A stretch of DNA of 25,417 nucleotides from Ruminococcaceae bacterium UBA7127 (lineage in GTDB: Bacteria; Bacillota; Clostridia; Oscillospirales; Acutalibacteraceae), in NCBI GenBank assembly GCA_002493005.1, contig DKXL01000038.1, forward strand, positions 1-25,417. The letters are read 5' to 3'. Below are positions 6,798 to 14,533 of the stretch, piece after piece. The notes beneath the pieces are model-generated. The model made no database searches, was not told the origin of the DNA, and worked only from the letters and a program-made list of their open reading frames with translations. Both the position numbers and the translations under genes were made by a program. Positions within the stretch are counted from its first letter, which is position 1; the number at the start of each line of letters is the position of its first letter.

Positions 6798-7640
6798 TTA
6801 ACTGTTAATCAGCTTTTTCCTTATATTCATATGAGTAAAGAAAAGAGTTAATGAAATGATAAGTAATACTGCTGCGACTAACAAAAGTGAAATCATAACG
6901 CTGTTTGCACACTGAACAAACACTGTGTAAAGCGCTCTTGATGAAATATTAATCTGCTGGATTTTACCTGACATAAATACAAAGGCAGGAATAACACCAA
7001 CAGTGAGCGTTGCGCCTGAGGTTGCATAGCAAAGATACTTCAATGCCCTGTGCCTCCAAGAGTTTGTAAACACAATTATCAAAACAATAGCTGCAATCAT
7101 CACACACAGTCCTGCAATAACAAACGGCATTATCTTTGCAAGTGCCAAAATGTATGTTGACGCACTTGAAAAAAACGGAACTTCAACCGAAGACCTATAA
7201 ATTCCTGAAGCATTCTTAACAAGGTATTCCCTGCTTTCGGAATCTACATTCTGAATATTATTCTCTTCAATATATTTGTCAAGTGCATTGTTAAAATTTT
7301 GCCTGAATTCTGTTGTATCAACAACTGTACTTTTGCCTGAATAGTATTCTTCAAGATATATCTCGGTATCGTCGTATATTTCAACAGGATTCAACAAATC
7401 ATCAAAAAAGCTTTTATCAAGTCCGCCGGCATTTCCCAAATCTGTCAGCTTTTGCACGATTTCCTGATACTTTTCAACAAAGTAATTTGTTGAATTCATA
7501 TTATCCAGCAAAAAATCGGGACTAAGAATTGTTACCTGCAGCGTGATTGCAAACGAAAGCAAAAACATCAGCACAGACATAATAAACGCAAGCAATGTGT
7601 AAATTACACTTTTAACCTTACTGCGGGATTTGTGACCCAT
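6798..7640 (-). CDS. Sortase-operon membrane protein with extracytoplasmic domain, unknown function
   Basis: A 280-residue protein that I cannot assign to a named family. Predicted layout: a basic N-terminus (HKSRSKVK), a helix at ~12-36, an outside domain of ~125 residues (37-160) that is acidic, helical and Tyr/Asn-rich, then three helices at ~163-191, 205-225 and 247-268 and a basic tail. The ATG at 7640 is preferred over the TTG at 7649, because AGAGGGGG lies about 10 bases before the ATG but almost touches the TTG. It follows the sortase stop by 5 bases, so the two are tightly coupled. It may help the sortase by presenting substrate, regulating it or joining a pilus-like or wall complex; this is inference from context only. 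Confidence 0.8.
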   Translation of the reverse strand: MGHKSRSKVKSVIYTLLAFIMSVLMFLLSFAITLQVTILSPDFLLDNMNSTNYFVEKYQEIVQKLTDLGNAGGLDKSFFDDLLNPVEIYDDTEIYLEEYYSGKSTVVDTTEFRQNFNNALDKYIEENNIQNVDSESREYLVKNASGIYRSSVEVPFFSSASTYILALAKIMPFVIAGLCVMIAAIVLIIVFTNSWRHRALKYLCYATSGATLTVGVIPAFVFMSGKIQQINISSRALYTVFVQCANSVMISLLLVAAVLLIISLTLFFTHMNIRKKLINS

Positions 7641-7645
7641 TATAA

Positions 7646-8365
7646 TCAATCCCCCTCTACTATGTCGGTATCAATCTGTGTGCCCGAAACGTACTTTGCA
7701 TAAACAAAATAGCGTTCCCTGGTAAGTCCCAGTTCATCAAACGGATAGCAGGTATACATAATCAAATTCTCATGATCAGCGTTAAGGTCAAAAGCCTTTC
7801 TGCTGGCTTGGTTTTTTACTGCTGTCTTTGTAATCTCGTAGGTATAGTTGCCATAACTTGTTTTGATAGTTACAATCTGCCCCGGCTTTGCATTTTTAAG
7901 TCCGTTAAAATACGTGTTGTTATGGCCGGCGACAAGAATTGTTCTGCCATATCCCGGAATAAAGCTTCCGCTGTATATGCCTACTCCGTTTCTCAGCGCA
8001 ATATCTCCGTCGCCAAAAAACAGTTTGGCATCTACGCCGCAATCCTCGATTAAGATTTCGCCGAACTGATTGCCGTATTGCGGGTATTCAATAGCATTTA
8101 TATCAAGCAAAGTCTGAGAATTTTTGTCTACCGTAGGTATTGTTGAGTTTTCTGACACAGGCACAAAAATATTATCATACTCAGTTGAATAGTTCTTTTC
8201 AAAATCAGCAAAGAATAATCCCGATGCTGAAAAAAATATAGAAAACGCGGGAGCAAGTGCAAGATAGAGCACTAAATAAGTCCCCATAAAAAATACAATG
8301 GGAAGAATTAAAAAACTCTTCCCATAATGCGATTTGTGTCTATGTCTGTTCTTTTTGTCAGACAT
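7646..8365 (-). CDS. Class D-like sortase (transpeptidase)
   Basis: A 239-residue membrane-bound cysteine transpeptidase that should cut a sorting signal and attach the protein to the cell wall. An N-terminal basic stretch and one helix (~16-46) give the usual type II anchor. The catalytic domain shows His148 in VAGHNN, the catalytic Cys206 in MYTCYP (the TLXTC motif) and an Arg at 216 or 218 in LTRERYFVYAKY. The TCYPF context with a class D/E-like fold pattern makes class D my best guess; the exact class is uncertain. Its ribosome binding site (AAAGAGG) lies inside the last codons of the upstream gene and the gap is 4 bases, pointing to translational coupling with the putative substrate gene. 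Confidence 0.93.
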   Translation of the reverse strand: MSDKKNRHRHKSHYGKSFLILPIVFFMGTYLVLYLALAPAFSIFFSASGLFFADFEKNYSTEYDNIFVPVSENSTIPTVDKNSQTLLDINAIEYPQYGNQFGEILIEDCGVDAKLFFGDGDIALRNGVGIYSGSFIPGYGRTILVAGHNNTYFNGLKNAKPGQIVTIKTSYGNYTYEITKTAVKNQASRKAFDLNADHENLIMYTCYPFDELGLTRERYFVYAKYVSGTQIDTDIVEGD

Positions 8366-8369
8366 TAAA

Positions 8370-8969
8370 TCAAGCCTCTTTCTTTGTCTTTACAAGGTAA
8401 ACTGCGCCGCCTGCAATAAGAAGAACAACTGCTGCGCTGATAGCAATGATTGCTGTGTAATTAACATTTGCGCCTGTTGTCTTAATTACGTTGCCGTCAA
8501 CAATTTCTGTATTTCCGTCGCTTTTTGCAACGAGAGTCGGAACAGCTTTAAATGCAATTCTTCCGTCCGGAGCATAGATAATAAGGTTTCTTGTTGCCTT
8601 ATCGTACTCCATTGTCATTCCGATAACGCCTACTACCTCTTTACCGTAGTCAAGAAGCTGCTGCTTTTCTTCATACTTCATATCTGCAATATTGTTAGCG
8701 CCTGTACTCTCAAGGAATTTACCCATCTCAAGAAGCTTTGCATTAATGTCCTCAGCTTCCTGCTCAGTCATATCGATTGTGTTAAAATAGTTTTCAGCCT
8801 GATTAACAAAATCAGCAGGTATGTACATAGGATTACCATTCATATTGATTGACTTTCCAAGTGTGTCTAAAACTGATTTCTCGTTTGCATTTATACCAGC
8901 AGCGAAAGCGGTAATAGCTGTTGCTGCAACAATTACAAGTGCAAGTAAAAATGCTGATAATTTTTTCAT
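8370..8969 (-). CDS. Secreted, C-terminally anchored protein, likely dedicated sortase substrate
   Basis: A 199-residue protein with a clean signal peptide (KK, hydrophobic 4-20, cleavage near AFA-AG at 23-25). Its mature acidic region (~25-150) holds a helical part and a beta part (MEYDKATRNLIIYAPDGR). The C-terminus has sorting-signal architecture: a short motif (IKTTG, 162-166), a hydrophobic segment (171-193) and a charged tail (KTKKEA). The pentapeptide departs from LPXTG: the TG is present but the Leu-Pro is replaced by Ile-Lys. It is the first gene of the operon, directly before the sortase, starts at ATG after AAAGGGTGG, and has its own promoter. It is probably the sortase's substrate; its binding role is unknown. 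Confidence 0.88.
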   Translation of the reverse strand: MKKLSAFLLALVIVAATAITAFAAGINANEKSVLDTLGKSINMNGNPMYIPADFVNQAENYFNTIDMTEQEAEDINAKLLEMGKFLESTGANNIADMKYEEKQQLLDYGKEVVGVIGMTMEYDKATRNLIIYAPDGRIAFKAVPTLVAKSDGNTEIVDGNVIKTTGANVNYTAIIAISAAVVLLIAGGAVYLVKTKKEA

Positions 8970-9031
8970 ACTTATACCACCCTTTTATTATTATCCAAAT
9001 ATACTCGGACAAAATTAAAATTTGCATTAAT

Positions 9032-9060
9032 ATTATATCATTGCTTTTTTAAAATGTAAA
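9032..9060 (-). promoter_or_regulatory. Promoter of sortase operon
   Basis: On the minus strand TTTACA (9055-9060), a 17-base spacer and TATAAT (9032-9037) lie 63 bases upstream of the ATG of the sortase-substrate gene. This makes the three-gene unit independent of the exopolysaccharide operon upstream. Confidence 0.8.
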
Positions 9061-9258
9061 TAGCATAAATGAATTTTTTATTGCATTATTTTGGGAAATT
9101 GCTGTTTTTATACATATTTTGCCATTTTATTTCAATTACATTAACAAAATATTTTATGTTTATACTAAATTCCAAATTAAAGCAGAAATAGATATTGAAG
9201 CGAATTTTTTAAATAATTTTTTCAGAAATGCATTCTGCTTATAATTAAGATATTAGTA
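9061..9258. other. AT-rich spacer between MenD-like gene and sortase operon
   Basis: About 200 bases of very AT-rich sequence with no gene. The only structure seen is a spaced inverted repeat AAGCAGAA (9180-9187) / TTCTGCTT (9233-9240) with a smaller foldback around 9223-9237. Neither is followed by a T-run on the minus strand, so no intrinsic terminator can be supported for the large operon that ends at 9259. Confidence 0.5.
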
Positions 9259-11013
9259 TCACTTTAAGATTTTCTTTATTTTGTCTATTTTTGACTGACC
9301 CAGTGCAGAGCTTGCAAATCGTTTTGCCTTTGCCTTTATGCTTTGGTCGGTATTGCTTTCATACACACTGTGCAACAGCTTTGCATCCTCATCCTTGTGG
9401 GTAAATACCTCAAAGAAAATCGGCTTGTCTGAGTTTTTGTCATCAGTAAAAATTTTGAGATTCTTGTCAAATTCCTCTTTGTTGTGAGCGCAAAGATAGG
9501 TAAATCCCCTTGATTCAACCCAGCCCTTTGCTGTTGAAAAGTGTTCGGCGGCTATGTGACGGTTGATGGTTTTGATTTTTTCTTCTCCGTAGGAATAGTG
9601 GAAAATTGCCGCACCCTCATTGTTATTGAGCATAATTCTTACATTACTTCCCACAAAATTGTTCCACAATCCGTTCATATCATAGAAAAAGCTCAAATCC
9701 CCGATTAGCAAAAACGCAAGTCCGTCATAAACATTTGCCTGACCCACAAGCGACGAGAGTGAACCGTCAATTCCGTTTGTTCCGCGGTTGCAATAAACCT
9801 CAACGTCTTTTTCGACAGAAAACAGGTTGGCTACACGCACAGTACTGCTGTTTGCAAGATGAAGCAGGCAACGCTTTGGCAATGATGCCATAAGCTGTTT
9901 TGCAGTATATATATCGGAATAGCCCACCTCCGGTACGGTGAATGAAGAATTTATCTCGCTGAATTTTTCAAAATACTGCGTATTTTCCGTTTTTTTGCCG
10001 CCATTGTGTGTAAAATAATCCAAAAATTCATCCGTATTGCATTCAAAAACATCAGTCAGACAACGCAGAGGGTCCTGAACCTTGCCGCTTGGTGAAACAA
10101 GCCAGCATTTGCCCTTGTAGCAGCCCAAAAGCCTATTGATGTTAAACACATAGTTGCCCTCAAGCATAATCACAAGGTCGGGCATAATCTGCGCTTTTGC
10201 ATCACCCTCAAGCGAATTGAGCATTGTAAACGCATTTACGCATTTTGAAGTGTGTAAGTTTGACAGGTGGTCTGTACATATTGTGACGTTATATTTGTCT
10301 GAAAAGCTTTCTATTTTATCCGAACGCTCAGGCGAACACGGAGCGCTTTGTCCGTAGATGACAAGCACTCTTTTGGCATTTGCAAGTGTTTGAGCCTTTT
10401 GCTTCCAGATTTCGGGCTTTCGGCTGTATTCAAGCAAAGTCATCGGTGCAATATTTGGTAATGGCTCTCGAACCTTGTCACAATATGCGCCGAGTCCCTC
10501 GTCAATTTCAAAATTTATGTGAACAGGACCTCTGCCGTGATGCTCAAGCTCAAGCAGTGCTGTGTGGATTTGGTTCTTGCAATACCATACTTCCTTTGGA
10601 TTGTTTATAATCGGCAACTGTACAGACGCTTTGGTGATATCACGCAAAATTGATGCCTGCGGTATCATCTGTGCCTCACGCTGATTAAGGTAGTAGTGAC
10701 ACCTGTCTGCTGTCAGCACAACAAGCGGCAACTCCTGATAATACGCCTCAGCCACTGCCGAGGAATAATCACAAATTGCAGTACCCGACGTACAGCAAAT
10801 TGCAACAGGCTCCTGCAAGCGTTCAATAAGCCCCACCGCAAAAAAGCCTGCACTGCGCTCATCAACTACCGAATAACAGTTAAAATATTCATCTGTTTCA
10901 AGCATATTTACAAGCGGCAGATTGCGGTTCCCGGGTGAAAGCACAACATTCTTTATTTTATAGGCTTTTAGCATTGCCGCCAAAATTCTTACATTTTCCA
11001 TTTTTGATGCCAT
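9259..11013 (-). CDS. menD: MenD-like thiamine-diphosphate enzyme, last gene of exopolysaccharide operon
   Basis: A 584-residue protein of the MenD type (in menaquinone synthesis MenD joins 2-oxoglutarate, as a succinic semialdehyde unit, to isochorismate). Seen here: SPGNRNLPL (26-34), the ThDP-activating Glu52 in VVDERSAGFF, CTSGTA, LVVLTADR, NSSTVR (388-393), NRGTNGIDG (409-417) and the ThDP/Mg site GDLS (438-441) with NNN (463-465). The Ser/Arg/Arg/Ile spacing of the MenD active site is kept, but the usual SPGSR is SPGNR and the segment after TADR is unlike MenD. The ATG at 11013 is chosen because GGAG lies 8 bases before it; GTG 11031 would lie upstream of that site. No other men gene is in the window, while an SDR and a complete glycan operon precede it, so a role in an unusual sugar is plausible. 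True menaquinone use cannot be excluded. Confidence 0.82.
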   Translation of the reverse strand: MASKMENVRILAAMLKAYKIKNVVLSPGNRNLPLVNMLETDEYFNCYSVVDERSAGFFAVGLIERLQEPVAICCTSGTAICDYSSAVAEAYYQELPLVVLTADRCHYYLNQREAQMIPQASILRDITKASVQLPIINNPKEVWYCKNQIHTALLELEHHGRGPVHINFEIDEGLGAYCDKVREPLPNIAPMTLLEYSRKPEIWKQKAQTLANAKRVLVIYGQSAPCSPERSDKIESFSDKYNVTICTDHLSNLHTSKCVNAFTMLNSLEGDAKAQIMPDLVIMLEGNYVFNINRLLGCYKGKCWLVSPSGKVQDPLRCLTDVFECNTDEFLDYFTHNGGKKTENTQYFEKFSEINSSFTVPEVGYSDIYTAKQLMASLPKRCLLHLANSSTVRVANLFSVEKDVEVYCNRGTNGIDGSLSSLVGQANVYDGLAFLLIGDLSFFYDMNGLWNNFVGSNVRIMLNNNEGAAIFHYSYGEEKIKTINRHIAAEHFSTAKGWVESRGFTYLCAHNKEEFDKNLKIFTDDKNSDKPIFFEVFTHKDEDAKLLHSVYESNTDQSIKAKAKRFASSALGQSKIDKIKKILK

Positions 11014-11033
11014 AATCGTATCTCCTAACACAG

Positions 11034-11042
11034 ATTATACCA
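11034..11042 (-). promoter_or_regulatory. Possible extended -10 promoter before MenD-like gene
   Basis: The minus strand reads TGG-TATAAT in the 73-base gap after the SDR gene, an extended -10 element, with no recognisable -35 at 17 bases. It would allow extra transcription of the last gene. The leader would be only ~15 bases, so confidence is low. Confidence 0.35.
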
Positions 11043-11086
11043 ATCTCTTCTCCGAGAGCATAATAAATTTTAAACTGAGATTAATA

Positions 11087-11965
11087 TCAGTCGCCCTTAA
11101 GTCCCAAATCTCTTCCTCCGGCTACTATGAGGTTGTCACCGGTGATAAAATCGGCTTCGTCCGACAGCAAAAACGCAACTGCGCCGCTGATGTCTTTTCC
11201 GTGACAGATTTCTCCAAGCTGATTTGTCTTTTTAAGGCTCTCTATTTTGGCAAGCTTCATATCACCTCTGGGCACAAGTCCGGGGCTTACGCAGTTTACG
11301 GTGATACCACGCTTGCCATACTCAATTGCAAGTGTTTTTGTAAGACCGATAACGCCTGCCTTGGCTGCGCTGTACTCGGCGTGACGGCTTTTGCCGCCTA
11401 CACCTACAACAGATGAAATATTGACAATTTTACCGCTGTTCTGCTTTACCATCTGCGCAAGCACAGCCTTGCAGCAGAATATTGTTCCCTTTAGGTTGAT
11501 ATCAATAATGTCGTTTATAACTGATTCCTCCTGAAGATAAAGATCCCTTGTTTTTTCACGGGCAGACTGACCTGCACAGTTTACAAGTCCATCTATTTTA
11601 TCTGTCATGGTCATCATTTCATCAACAGCGTCCGTAACACTCTGAAGACTTGTTATGTCCATACATATCGGAATAAGCTCGCCGTCGCACTGACTCGCCG
11701 CTGTCTGCATTACCTCTGCGACCTTGTCTTTGTTTCTGCCGCAGCAAAACACCTTTGCGCCCTCTCCTGCAAGCTTAAAACAAATTGCTCTTCCGATCTC
11801 GCCTGTTGCTCCCGTAACAACAAAGCTCTTGCCTGCAAATCGACTTTTTTGTACCTCAATTTTATAATAGTTTGAGTAGTCAGTCTGAACATATTTAAAA
11901 TATTTTCCGCTGAAAAGCCATTTTGTCTTTTTCATTAGCATTTTTGCCCTTGAAAGTACACCCAT
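11087..11965 (-). CDS. Short-chain dehydrogenase/reductase (SDR)
   Basis: A 292-residue NAD(P)-dependent oxidoreductase of the classical SDR family. The Rossmann signature TGATGEIG (51-58), NCAG (129-132), catalytic Ser184 in VNISS, and Tyr198/Lys202 in EYSAAK are all present, as is the SPGLVPRGD region after the active site. A ~45-residue N-terminal extension (KYFKYVQTDYSNYYKIEV) precedes the fold and is not typical of FabG. The start is ATG after AGGAGG. It sits between the flippase and the MenD-like gene. In yersiniose-type pathways a ThDP enzyme (YerE) adds a carbon unit to a keto-sugar and a reductase (YerF) reduces the product, so this SDR could act on the MenD-like product. Sequence alone does not give the substrate. 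Confidence 0.9.
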   Translation of the reverse strand: MGVLSRAKMLMKKTKWLFSGKYFKYVQTDYSNYYKIEVQKSRFAGKSFVVTGATGEIGRAICFKLAGEGAKVFCCGRNKDKVAEVMQTAASQCDGELIPICMDITSLQSVTDAVDEMMTMTDKIDGLVNCAGQSAREKTRDLYLQEESVINDIIDINLKGTIFCCKAVLAQMVKQNSGKIVNISSVVGVGGKSRHAEYSAAKAGVIGLTKTLAIEYGKRGITVNCVSPGLVPRGDMKLAKIESLKKTNQLGEICHGKDISGAVAFLLSDEADFITGDNLIVAGGRDLGLKGD

Positions 11966-11984
11966 AACAGCCTCCTGTATAAAA

Positions 11985-13397
11985 TCATTTCTTCTTAACC
12001 AGTTTGTTTTTTATCATTTCAAAGCCGTCTGTAATAAGACCTTTGTTTGCAATAAAGGCAACCACAGCCACAAGCACAAGCGCTGCCGCCTGCAGCCACA
12101 TATTACCGCTGTAATAACAAGCACAGGTCACGCAAAAAACTCCTGCAAGTATCAAAATCCACTTTTTTGGAAAAGTGAGCTTAATGTATTTTTTTAAATC
12201 AAAATATCTATACACCGCCATTGCGCCAAATGCAACCGAAGTTGAAACTGCCGCCGCATAAAGTCCGATAAACTTAATGAGCGCAAGGTGAATTACAATG
12301 TTAATGATTGCAGAATAGATAGACGTTTTGGCAATTTCCTTTGTCTTTTTGAGGGCAACATAAACAACACTAAGCAATCCTACCACTATATTAAGCATTG
12401 AGCCAAGCAAAAATATAGGTAAAATTCCGTATGCGTCGCTGAACTTTTCGTTTACCATAAGCGGGAACACAAACGGCAGACACGCCACGATTCCTATACC
12501 TGCCGACATAAACAGCTTTATCATATTTGATATTACGCCCGAAAAAAACGTATCACGGTCAGAATCATTCATATGCAGAGCCGCTGACTCCGTCCACGAC
12601 AGATTAAATATGTTATAAAAAGTTATGTACACCGACGAAAACTTGTGACCTATTGACAGCAAACCGTTTGCGGCAGTGCCCAAAAATGCCATTACTATTG
12701 TGCGGTCGGAGGCATTGAGCACCCACCAGCATAGCGCATTCGGAATCAGCGGAACCGAATACTGAAGCACCTCTTTGAGAGTACTCTTGCTGAACTTTTT
12801 GGGAGATACATATCTGTATACTCTCTCCTTAAAAAACACAAAGATTGCTGTAATTATATGCGACAAAATCGTAGCATACAGCATACCGTAAACACCCATA
12901 TGCAGGGGAACCAAAAATATAAGATTTCCCAAAATCTGCACTGCCGCCGACAAAAAGCTTCCGAAAGCATAGGTTACGTTGTCGCCAAAGCCTCTTGAGA
13001 TTTGAAGCATCATATTTGCAAATATGCTTGCAAGAATATTGTACAGCAAAAACCATTTGTAATCGGCTGTCACAAACATTTGAATTATGCCAAACAGCAC
13101 CACAGACACCACAATCTGAAACGCGGCAAAAACCATACAGGTTGAAATGATTCGCTTTTTGCCCGACTCGTCCTTGCGGACGTCAATCAAAAACCTGAAC
13201 ACCGCATGGTCAACCTGAAACAGAAGAACCGGTAAAAACAAAGATGTGTAGGTAACAATAAGGTCAACAACACCGTATTCCTCCGTTGTGAGCACAGCAG
13301 TGTACAACGGCATAAGGAAAAAGCTCATAAACTGAGTACAGATTTTTCCGACGGTGATTATCGCCGTATTTTTTGCAAGTTCTTTATTTTTATCCAT
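11985..13397 (-). CDS. Wzx-like polysaccharide flippase
   Basis: A 470-residue, highly hydrophobic MOP-superfamily exporter with about 12-14 predicted helices. The N-terminus (AIITVGKICTQFMSFFLMPLYT... TTEEYGVVDL) is the classic start of Wzx/RfbX-like proteins, and charged loops such as FFKERVYRYVSPKKF and ADYKW separate the helices. It should flip the lipid-linked repeat unit across the membrane. The ATG follows GGAGATA. Its position between a pyruvyl transferase-like gene and the SDR, in an operon with a Wzy-like polymerase, supports a Wzx/Wzy-dependent system. Confidence 0.92.
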   Translation of the reverse strand: MDKNKELAKNTAIITVGKICTQFMSFFLMPLYTAVLTTEEYGVVDLIVTYTSLFLPVLLFQVDHAVFRFLIDVRKDESGKKRIISTCMVFAAFQIVVSVVLFGIIQMFVTADYKWFLLYNILASIFANMMLQISRGFGDNVTYAFGSFLSAAVQILGNLIFLVPLHMGVYGMLYATILSHIITAIFVFFKERVYRYVSPKKFSKSTLKEVLQYSVPLIPNALCWWVLNASDRTIVMAFLGTAANGLLSIGHKFSSVYITFYNIFNLSWTESAALHMNDSDRDTFFSGVISNMIKLFMSAGIGIVACLPFVFPLMVNEKFSDAYGILPIFLLGSMLNIVVGLLSVVYVALKKTKEIAKTSIYSAIINIVIHLALIKFIGLYAAAVSTSVAFGAMAVYRYFDLKKYIKLTFPKKWILILAGVFCVTCACYYSGNMWLQAAALVLVAVVAFIANKGLITDGFEMIKNKLVKKK

Positions 13398-13411
13398 TAT
13401 ACTATCTCCAA

Positions 13412-14512
13412 TTATTCGGTTGAATTTGTGATTTTCCTTAAATATTCAAGTGACCTTTCTTTTTGGTCAATATAATCATCCGTATTATATGTAATGCTTG
13501 AAACCGACGCAAATCGGGATTCAAAATCGGCATAGCTATGATAAATTCTGTCGCTCACACCAAAAATCTGCGCAAGTGAAACCACCCTTGAACCTGTCTG
13601 CAAGTGAGTGAGAATGTGAATATCCTTTTTAAATATTGCCGAAAATGCCGTTGCGTGGAATGAGGAGGTTACAACGCAGTCAGCCTTTTCAATCAGCTTT
13701 ACAAACTCAAGCGGTCCTGCGCTGTCACAGCACACAGTTTGGCAATCAAGCTTAATGTCGGGCTTAAAGCATACGACCGGAAGTCCCTTTTCCTTTGCAA
13801 GCGTTTGCGCAATCTTGATAAGCTCGCTGTTATACTGAACATAGTAAAGCAAAATGTATTTTTGAGGAACATCAATTACTGTGTCCTTTACAATTTCGCG
13901 CCAATGCTCCTCGTCTAAAAGCAATGTTGGGTCAAGACATTTTTGCACACTCAACCCATAGCAAGATGACAAAAAGTTACAGGCATCGTCCTCACGAACA
14001 GACAAATAATCAAAGACAGCAATTTTTTTACCAAATTCCTCGGCACGTAGCTTTTTATCATCAACATTGCCTATGCTTGCCGCATATGACGCCCTTTTGA
14101 AATCTCCGTTTATATTGAGAAAATACACATCGTCACAGCCGTTTGTTATGTTGGGATTGAGCACCTGGTCACTGCCCGAGATTATCAAATCGCAGTCGGC
14201 GCCGCCTTGCATAAGCTCTGCCTTTGAATACGGACGTGACATTTTAAACATTCCCCTAAACTGCTCAAAGCGTGTGTGCCGCAGCTTTCTCTGTCTGTAA
14301 TGAGGCAGAGTTTTTGCAAGCAGTGATATCCATTGCACAAGGTTTTTGCGGATTTTGGGAACAACACGGTATCTGTTTTCAATTACAGGATTGCGATAAT
14401 CAATTACCATTGCATCACATCCCATTGCATCAAGCACCGTATACAGTGCGTAGCATTGCAATACCGCACCGTAATTATCGGCTCTGTGAAAGGTAACAAT
14501 TCCTGTTTTCAT
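13412..14512 (-). CDS. Polysaccharide pyruvyl transferase family protein (copy 1)
   Basis: A 366-residue GT-B-like enzyme of the PS_pyruv_trans family, which puts ketal pyruvate on sugars or performs related transfers. Family landmarks: the start KTGIVTFHRADNYGAVLQCYAL (first strand plus N-Y-G-A), SGSDQ (112-116), YAASIG, SVREDDA, LDPTLLL and SSFHATAFS (283-291). I start at the second ATG (14512): GGGGGA is 6 bases before it, and homologues begin with MKTGIVTF. The frame extends up to 14533 but that part holds the ribosome binding site. It is 21 bases after a GT2 gene and 14 before the flippase. Only ~20-25% like its sister at 20183-21343 by eye, so the two likely act on different residues. 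Confidence 0.9.
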   Translation of the reverse strand: MKTGIVTFHRADNYGAVLQCYALYTVLDAMGCDAMVIDYRNPVIENRYRVVPKIRKNLVQWISLLAKTLPHYRQRKLRHTRFEQFRGMFKMSRPYSKAELMQGGADCDLIISGSDQVLNPNITNGCDDVYFLNINGDFKRASYAASIGNVDDKKLRAEEFGKKIAVFDYLSVREDDACNFLSSCYGLSVQKCLDPTLLLDEEHWREIVKDTVIDVPQKYILLYYVQYNSELIKIAQTLAKEKGLPVVCFKPDIKLDCQTVCCDSAGPLEFVKLIEKADCVVTSSFHATAFSAIFKKDIHILTHLQTGSRVVSLAQIFGVSDRIYHSYADFESRFASVSSITYNTDDYIDQKERSLEYLRKITNSTE

Positions 14513-14533
14513 CATCTTCCCCCAAAACAGCAA

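Noticed and set aside
8334..8852. Cys-rich 172-residue plus-strand reading frame
   Set aside because: It is an exact antisense shadow of the signal-peptide/anchor protein gene, has no ribosome binding site, and its cysteines come from the complement of alanine/threonine-type codons.
9180..9240. Spaced inverted repeat after the MenD-like gene as a terminator
   Set aside because: The loop is about 45 bases and no T-run follows on the minus strand; on the plus strand there is no gene to end.
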